Origin: CAZYBO01 sp964645205
GTDB taxonomy: Bacteria; Pseudomonadota; Alphaproteobacteria; Rickettsiales; SXRF01
Assembly (NCBI GenBank): GCA_964645205.1
Contig: CAZYBO010000004.1
Span: 124,001-188,000, forward strand
Direction of reading: 5' to 3'
DNA: 64,000 nucleotides
This document shows positions 58,891 through 64,000 of this stretch, piece after piece. Position 1 is the stretch's first letter. Each line of letters opens with the position of its first letter. Below the pieces are notes generated by a model. The model was not told the origin of the DNA, did not search any database, and worked only from the letters and a program-made list of their open reading frames with translations. Both the position numbers and the translations under genes were made by a program.

Positions 58891-59603
58891 AGCTTCAGCG
58901 CCTCTTCCGGCATGATAGCCCTGTCATAGAGGGCGCGGCCGATGATGACGCCTTCGATACCGGATGCTTCGTGTTTTTTATAAGCGCGGATATCTTCCAA
59001 TGAGCTGACGCCGCCGGAGGCAATGACGGGGATGGATATTTGTTCCGCCAGCGTAACGGTTTCTTCGACGTTGGAGCCTTTCATGGCGCCGTCGCGTGCG
59101 ATGTCGGTGTAGATGACGGCGCAGACGCCGGCGTCTTCGAATTTTTTGGCGAGGTCGGTGGCCAGCATGTCGGAGAGTTCCGCCCAGCCTTCTACCGCCA
59201 CCCTGCCCTGCTTGGCGTCGATGCCCACGGCCACGCGGCCGGGAAAGGCGCGGCAAGCGTCTTTGACCAGCTGTGGGTCGCGCAGCGCCACGGTGCCTAA
59301 GATCACGCGTGCGATACCTGCGTCGAGCCAGTATTCGACCATGCCCATACTGCGGATGCCGCCGCCTAATTGCACCGGCATTTTAATATGTGCGAGGATA
59401 GATTTCACCGCCTCTTCGTTCACCGGTTTGCCCGCAAACGCGCCGTTCAAATCCACCACATGCAGCCACGAAAATCCCGCGCGCTCGAACAATCGGGCTT
59501 GGTCGGCGGGGCTTGAGGAAAAGACCGTAGCCTTGTCCATTTCACCCTGCAGCAGGCGGACGCATTTGCCGTCTTTCAGGTCGATGGCAGGATAGAGGAT
59601 CAT
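58884..59603 (-). CDS. hisA: ProFAR isomerase
   Basis: 239 residues from ATG at 59603 (MILYPAIDLKDGKCVRL), with AGGA upstream; the longer frame is the palindromic repeat, not protein. Barrel with VQLGGGIRSM, VIYTDIARDGAMKG and VIASGGVSSLEDI. Histidine pathway step four. Confidence 0.97.
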   Translation of the reverse strand: MILYPAIDLKDGKCVRLLQGEMDKATVFSSSPADQARLFERAGFSWLHVVDLNGAFAGKPVNEEAVKSILAHIKMPVQLGGGIRSMGMVEYWLDAGIARVILGTVALRDPQLVKDACRAFPGRVAVGIDAKQGRVAVEGWAELSDMLATDLAKKFEDAGVCAVIYTDIARDGAMKGSNVEETVTLAEQISIPVIASGGVSSLEDIRAYKKHEASGIEGVIIGRALYDRAIMPEEALKLC

Positions 59604-59611
59604 GTCCTTTC

Positions 59612-59719
59612 CTTCTCCTCCCCCCTTGTGGGGGAGGTTGGGGAGGGGGGGAACTCTCCGCGTGCCGGTGCGTTGATAGAGCCCCCTCTCCCTAACCCTC
59701 CCCCACAAGGGGGGAGGGA
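59612..59719. repeat. Large GC-rich inverted repeat (REP-like) before hisA
   Basis: Two arms of about 36 bp, near-identical in reverse complement, flank about 32 bp; each arm also has its own small hairpin (CCCCC-TTGT-GGGGG). Such units are scattered palindromes in many genomes. It lies between the GNAT gene stop and hisA. Confidence 0.8.
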
Positions 59720-59736
59720 ATATAATGGATACATCA

Positions 59737-60270
59737 TCATGTAATCATCGAAATCGGCTCAAGGTTCTTATAGTAAAACCGGCCTGCGATCATGGTGGCG
59801 TTGACAAATTCATAGGCTGGGAGCACGCCCCAGCACGCGTATTTATTTTCCTCGTAGAGCTTGATCGCCGCTTCCTGCGTAGCGCGCACGGAAAGCCGCA
59901 GCACGGAGAATCCCTGCGCCCGGGCTTCGCGCTCGGCGGCTTCCAACAGTTGGCGGGCAAGGCCGTGACCGCGCGCCCACGGTGCGACGAAATGCGCTTC
60001 CATCGAGGCGGCAAATGACGAGGTTTCCTTGCTCGGCCCCGGCTTTACCAACTGGATGCTAGCGGCCAGCGTGCCGTCGAGACGGCCTGCGAACAGCACG
60101 CGCTCAGGCACGACCAGCACGCCTTTCCAGTAGGTTTCGAGGATGTCTTTTCCCGGCGGCACCAGCCAGTTGAAGCCGATGCCGTCGCGGATGGCGTCCT
60201 CGGTGGCCTGCACCAGCTCGGTTAAATCGGCATGGCGGAATTCGGTGATACGTTCTACGCGGGTGACCAT
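59737..60270 (-). CDS. GNAT-family N-acetyltransferase
   Basis: 177 residues. Acetyl-CoA loop ARGHGLARQLLEAAE and the GNAT strand SVLRLSVRATQEAAIKLYEENKY. The substrate is unknown; it is inserted between hisH and hisA, 2 bp after hisH. Confidence 0.88.
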   Translation of the reverse strand: MVTRVERITEFRHADLTELVQATEDAIRDGIGFNWLVPPGKDILETYWKGVLVVPERVLFAGRLDGTLAASIQLVKPGPSKETSSFAASMEAHFVAPWARGHGLARQLLEAAEREARAQGFSVLRLSVRATQEAAIKLYEENKYACWGVLPAYEFVNATMIAGRFYYKNLEPISMIT

Positions 60271-60272
60271 GC

Positions 60273-60884
60273 TTACATCTTTACAAAATTCTCAAGCAGC
60301 CTAAGGCCGGTCGCCTGACTTTTTTCCGGGTGGAACTGCGTGCCCATGATATTACCCTGCCCTACCACCGCCGCAAGCGTTTGTCCATACTCGCAGGTGG
60401 CGATGATGTCGGAAGCGTTTTTGCATTGTGCGTGGTAGCTGTGCACGAAATAGGCATGTGCGCCGGGTGCGATGCCGTCGAGCAGCGGATGAGCGTGCGG
60501 AAATTGCAGCTCGTTCCAGCCCATGTGGGGGATTTTCATGCCGGGCTTTGCGGCAAGCGGCACCACTTCGCCCGCGAGCCAGCCCAAGCCCCTATGCACG
60601 CCGTGCTCGTGACCGGTTTCAAACAGCATCTGCATGCCAACGCACACGCCTAAAAACATTTTTTTGCGTTGCAGGATTTGTTCGCTGAGCGCATCGAGCA
60701 TGCCCGGAATGGCGGTAAGCCCCGCCATGCAATCGGCAAACGCGCCGACGCCCGGCAGCACGATGTGGCTGGCGTTGCGCAAGGCGGCAGGATTGCTGGT
60801 CACCTCGACCGCCTTCGTCACGCGCGCAAACGCCTTGGCGACGGAGCGCAAATTGCCGGAGCCGTAATCGATGATGGCGAGCAT
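60273..60884 (-). CDS. hisH: Imidazole glycerol phosphate synthase, glutaminase subunit
   Basis: 203 residues from ATG at 60884. Class-I amidotransferase with C81 in GVCVGMQML, oxyanion GVGAFAD and the H/E pair in QFHPEKS. Feeds ammonia to HisF. Confidence 0.97.
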   Translation of the reverse strand: MLAIIDYGSGNLRSVAKAFARVTKAVEVTSNPAALRNASHIVLPGVGAFADCMAGLTAIPGMLDALSEQILQRKKMFLGVCVGMQMLFETGHEHGVHRGLGWLAGEVVPLAAKPGMKIPHMGWNELQFPHAHPLLDGIAPGAHAYFVHSYHAQCKNASDIIATCEYGQTLAAVVGQGNIMGTQFHPEKSQATGLRLLENFVKM

Positions 60885-60885
60885 G

Positions 60886-61263
60886 TTATGCAGGTGCGAG
60901 GCTGCGCTCGAAATAGCGCTGCTGTGCGCGCAGCAAATTGTCGGACACGGAAATATCGGCGGTGATGTAGCCCTGACGCGTAAGCCGCGCGCGCAGCCAA
61001 TCGTTCGCGTGGAAGCCGACAAGCGCCTGCACACCGAGCTGCATGATGCCCACGCTGTTGGAGCTGATAATATGCTCCGTGCCCAGCGTAATCAGCACAG
61101 CGTTGGCGGTTACGACGCACAGCGCATGCAACCACAGGCGCTGGTACAGCAACCAGAATACCGTGAGCAGGAAAGCGGGAATGTTGAACCCTTCGCGCAC
61201 GAATACCGGCTTTTGCCGGGCATTTGCGTTAGACGGGTTGACATGCACGGTATAAATTTTCAT
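60886..61263 (-). CDS. DUF2628 membrane protein within the his operon
   Basis: 125 residues from the ATG at 61263 (MKIYTVHVNP); a GTG at 61278 that overlaps the hisB stop is an alternative. Two or three helices (FLLTVFWLLYQRLWLHAL, CVVTANAVLITLGT) and a short basic end. Commonly found between hisB and hisH in alphaproteobacteria; role unknown. Confidence 0.82.
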   Translation of the reverse strand: MKIYTVHVNPSNANARQKPVFVREGFNIPAFLLTVFWLLYQRLWLHALCVVTANAVLITLGTEHIISSNSVGIMQLGVQALVGFHANDWLRARLTRQGYITADISVSDNLLRAQQRYFERSLAPA

Positions 61264-61274
61264 CCCAAGCAGGC

Positions 61275-61874
61275 TCACAGGCTACCTCCCAACGTTCCCT
61301 TGGTAGAGGGGATGTCGTCGGATTTGCGCGGGTCGATAGCGGTGGCGGTGCGCAGGCAACGCGCCAGGCCTTTGAAGCAGGATTCGACGATATGATGATT
61401 GTTCACGCCGTAGAGATTTTCCACATGCAGCGTAGCGCCCGCGGCAAACGCAAAGGCCTGGAACCATTCGCGGAACAGTTCGGTGTCCATCTCGCCCAGC
61501 TTCGGCTTGGTGAATTCCACTTTCCAGATGAAATACGGCCTGCCGGAAATATCGATCGCCACGCGTGACAGCGTTTCGTCCATCGGAATATACGCATGCG
61601 CATAGCGCGTGATGCCCTTACGCTCACCGAGCGCCTTGGCGAACGCCTCGCCGATGGCGATGCCGGTATCTTCGGTGGTGTGGTGGTAGTCGATATGCAG
61701 ATCGCCCTTGGCGGTGAGTTTGAGGTCGATCAGGCTATGGCGCGAGAGCTGTTCCATCATGTGGTCGAGAAAACCGATGCCAGTGGAGACTTCATACTTC
61801 CCCGTACCGTCGAGGTTGATCTCGACGGAAATCTGGGTTTCGTTGGTTTTACGTTCGACTTTGGCCGTGCGCAT
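61275..61874 (-). CDS. hisB: Imidazoleglycerol-phosphate dehydratase
   Basis: 199 residues. Duplicated half-domain with GIGFLDHMMEQLSRHS, DIHIDYHHTTEDTGI-type (DLHIDYHHTTED) and NNHHIVESCFKGLARCLR. Binds two Mn ions. First gene of the his run on this strand. Confidence 0.98.
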   Translation of the reverse strand: MRTAKVERKTNETQISVEINLDGTGKYEVSTGIGFLDHMMEQLSRHSLIDLKLTAKGDLHIDYHHTTEDTGIAIGEAFAKALGERKGITRYAHAYIPMDETLSRVAIDISGRPYFIWKVEFTKPKLGEMDTELFREWFQAFAFAAGATLHVENLYGVNNHHIVESCFKGLARCLRTATAIDPRKSDDIPSTKGTLGGSL

Positions 61875-61954
61875 GGCGTTCTCCTCTGGACAAGCGGTGA
61901 TTTTTAACAGAAAATGCAGTAATTACAAGCAATCCGTTGATAATCTCAGGACTT

Positions 61955-62374
61955 ATGGCTGATAATGAAGAAACCTATCGCCAGATAGAAGACGGCATGA
62001 ACCAGTACCTCGACCAACGGTTTGGAAAACCGTGGCTTACCCCCGCCCAGATGACGCTACTCGTACGTTCGCAGGCGGCAAGGGAACTGGTCGAGGCAGG
62101 AGATGCGGCGGAAGCAACAAGAATAAAGACACAGCTCAATGACGGCGCACACTGGACGGCACCAACAGAAGAATCCATAACCGTAAAAAATGAAAAACTA
62201 GCGGCGTTCCGCCACCAGATTGGCATAATTCTTGGCATTTCAGATGAAGATTTAGAGAGACAAATCAAGGAGCAAGCCATGAATCTCAATGCCCGCAACG
62301 GTTACGTGGATTTAATGATGGCCGTGGTAAACCATTGGAAACCGGATCCAGAAATGCGGCGATCGAATAGCTAG
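61955..62374 (+). CDS. Hypothetical 139-residue protein
   Basis: Start ATG at 61955 (MADNEETYRQIEDGMNQYLDQ), AGGA 5 bp upstream. Mostly helical, acidic, with TPAQMTLLVRSQAARELVEA and a C-terminal WKPDPEMRRSNS. No domain recognised. Converges with lptG, overlapping its stop by 4 bp. Confidence 0.65.
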   Translation: MADNEETYRQIEDGMNQYLDQRFGKPWLTPAQMTLLVRSQAARELVEAGDAAEATRIKTQLNDGAHWTAPTEESITVKNEKLAAFRHQIGIILGISDEDLERQIKEQAMNLNARNGYVDLMMAVVNHWKPDPEMRRSNS

Positions 62375-63471
62375 CCGTCTTCAAGATGCAAAAGCAGCGC
62401 CGCCCCGATCAGGATCATCACCACCGCAGGCGTCCAGGCGGCGAGCATCACAGGCAGCGTGCCCGCCGAGCCGAAAGCGAAGATCACGTCGGTGAAAAAA
62501 TGCAGCAGGAAACCGGTGATGATACCCGCCACCACAAGTATCCCTATTTTCCCGCGCCTTGGCAGGCGCAGCGAGAATACGGCAGCCACCATCACAGAGC
62601 CACTGAGCAGGAACGGATTCGCCAGCAGGCTCTGCCAGTAGAGCCGGTGGCGCAACGCTGAAAACCCGGCCTGTTCCAGCATGCCGATGAAGGACGGCAA
62701 CTGCCAGAACGACATGGATTCCGGCGAGGCGAAACTATCCTGAATATGGTTCAGGGTGAGCGTCGTCGGCAACTTATATTCCGCGATCGCCTGCGGAGGC
62801 TTGCCGGGCACCGAGCGCGTTACCTTGGTAAAATGCAGGTTGCCCAGTTCCAGCACGGCGCGCTCGGCGTCCAACCGTTCGAGAAACCGGTGTTTCTTGT
62901 CGAACGCGTAGACGGTGAGATTGGCGAACGACATATCGTTCTGCGACATGCGCGTGGCGTAGATGATATGCTCCCCCTCATCCTCCACCTGCCGCAGCCA
63001 CAGGCCGGAAGAGGAAATAGCGAGCAGGCTAGGCTTGCCGGAGAAATATTTGCCTTCGAGCTGCTCGTAGCGCAGCATCATCACCGAGGCGATGGGGTTG
63101 AACGCCACCGTCATAAATACGCCCAGCGACAACACCACCGCAATAGCGGGCGACAGGAACTGCCACACCGATACGCCGGCCGAGCGCGCCACCACCAGCT
63201 CATGCGTGCGCGTGAGTTTGGTAAGGGCGATCATGCTGCCGATCAGCACCGCGTAGGGAATAAGTTTTTCCGCAATGGAAGGCAGTTTCAGCGCCGACAT
63301 CTGCACGATGATGCCGAACGACACCATGTCCTTACCCGAGGCGCGGCGTATCAGCTCGATGATGTCCACCAGCACGGTGATGCCGATCAGCCCTCCCAGC
63401 GCCAGCAATATGGCAAAAAGGAAATGCTTCCCGATATAGCGCGACAACGTCCACGGCAGGCGCATGGCCAT
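62371..63471 (-). CDS. lptG: LPS export ABC transporter permease LptG
   Basis: 366 residues from ATG at 63471. YjgP/YjgQ-family permease with three N-terminal and three C-terminal helices and a periplasmic jellyroll; begins MAMRLPWTLSRYIGKHFLFA. Works with LptF and LptB to pull LPS out of the inner membrane. It follows lptF by 1 bp. Confidence 0.96.
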   Translation of the reverse strand: MAMRLPWTLSRYIGKHFLFAILLALGGLIGITVLVDIIELIRRASGKDMVSFGIIVQMSALKLPSIAEKLIPYAVLIGSMIALTKLTRTHELVVARSAGVSVWQFLSPAIAVVLSLGVFMTVAFNPIASVMMLRYEQLEGKYFSGKPSLLAISSSGLWLRQVEDEGEHIIYATRMSQNDMSFANLTVYAFDKKHRFLERLDAERAVLELGNLHFTKVTRSVPGKPPQAIAEYKLPTTLTLNHIQDSFASPESMSFWQLPSFIGMLEQAGFSALRHRLYWQSLLANPFLLSGSVMVAAVFSLRLPRRGKIGILVVAGIITGFLLHFFTDVIFAFGSAGTLPVMLAAWTPAVVMILIGAALLLHLEDG

Positions 63472-63472
63472 A

Positions 63473-64000
63473 TTACACCGCCTTCCTTTCCTGCATGCGC
63501 GGCGGCATCGCTCTGCCCTCGCGACTGAGCATGCGGGATGCGGCGAGCGCCGGTATGATAAGATTGAGGTAAGCGAGCGCCACCATCTGCGGATGCAGCG
63601 CCATGCCGCCGCGCAGTCCGACCGCGGTAAACAGGATCGCCGTGCCGATACACACCGCAAACGCGATACGCTGCCAGTGGCCGCGCCGGTTGAATTCGCC
63701 CGTCAGCAGCACAGCCAGCGCCAGCAGCGTCAGGCAACCCGCATAGGCAGGCCACAGCAGGCGCTGGTGACCTTCAGCGAAGCGTTTGTTATTGTCGCCG
63801 GGGGAAATCGCATCGTTATAGGTGAAAAGCTGGTGCAGGAACAGCTCCTGCGGATCGGCGGGACGTACCGACATGGATTTGGCGTACAGGCTGATGTCCA
63901 GCGTGTAGCTGTCGAAATTGAGGAACGAGAGCTTGCCGTTCTTGACTTCCTGACGGTTGCCGATTTTGAGGAAAAAGCGCGGCCCCTGAGAGGTTTCCAC
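63473..64000 (-). CDS. lptF: LPS export ABC transporter permease LptF (C-terminal part, cut by window)
   Basis: 175 codons seen, starting inside the jellyroll (FFLKIGNRQEVKNGKLSFLNFDSYTLDIS in pieces), then LLWPAYAGCLTLLALAVLL and the last helices (FTAVGLRGGMALHPQMVALAYLNLIIP in pieces). The first half of the gene lies outside the window. Confidence 0.93.
   Translation of the reverse strand: METSQGPRFFLKIGNRQEVKNGKLSFLNFDSYTLDISLYAKSMSVRPADPQELFLHQLFTYNDAISPGDNNKRFAEGHQRLLWPAYAGCLTLLALAVLLTGEFNRRGHWQRIAFAVCIGTAILFTAVGLRGGMALHPQMVALAYLNLIIPALAASRMLSREGRAMPPRMQERKAV

Overview
The window is a stretch of bacterial chromosome, mixed GC and roughly mid-50s by eye, from an alphaproteobacterium. Supporting points are dnaK-dnaJ-dapB in line, an L31 without zinc cysteines, a his cluster in the order hisB-DUF2628-hisH-GNAT-hisA-hisF-hisE-hinT, lptG/lptF, KdpD/KdpE-like two-component genes and many REP-like GC-rich palindromes. 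The genus cannot be fixed from the sequence alone; a Micavibrio/Rhodospirillales-like bacterium is a guess.

Layout. 1-7132: 3' part of an aldehyde dehydrogenase gene, then a chaperone/usher-type surface fibre locus whose four candidate subunits are DUF4402 proteins. 7129-14694: lipoprotein, histone-H1-like peptide, sensor kinase, dapB, dnaJ, dnaK (with a sigma32-like promoter and leader hairpin), a small orphan and rpmE. 14845-30471: a 15.5-kb genomic island that splits a tRNA-Ile2(CAU) gene. An intact second tRNA-Ile2 lies just inside its left end. The island has two divergent operons of membrane and stress genes (voltage-gated channel, DUF533, TerC, small proteins; BI-1 protein, amphi-Trp, KdpDE-like pair, two universal stress proteins, P-type ATPase, ExoD, FabI) and ends in a scrapyard of fused gene fragments (SOUL, primase, integrase). 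20-bp arm-type repeats lie near both ends.

30701-40594: Lys-rich HU-like protein, three further response regulators and a KdpD-like kinase lacking the classical KdpD sensor domain, with no kdpFABC in view; then a lipoprotein, SRPBCC protein, cytochrome P450 and TonB-dependent receptor. 40718-50483: a LuxI/FeeM-like acyl-transferase, a methyltransferase and a tightly packed operon that combines S-adenosylmethionine decarboxylase, a membrane-fused spermidine synthase, a Tat-type FAD oxidoreductase, a His-rich membrane protein, DUF350, a 47-residue membrane peptide, two DUF4178 zinc-ribbon proteins and an SPFH/SHOCT protein. This is the best candidate for an uncharacterised system: a membrane-associated polyamine-dependent modification or stress machine.

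50594-55672: FAD dehydrogenase, a persulfide-type ArsR/rhodanese sulfur-stress regulon with two matching operators, a small insertion holding a trypsin-like protease and an integrase remnant, and tRNA-Ser(UGA). 55730-64000: PAP2 phosphatase, EF-hand protein, HIT protein, nitroreductase, histidine biosynthesis genes, and lptG plus partial lptF of lipopolysaccharide export.
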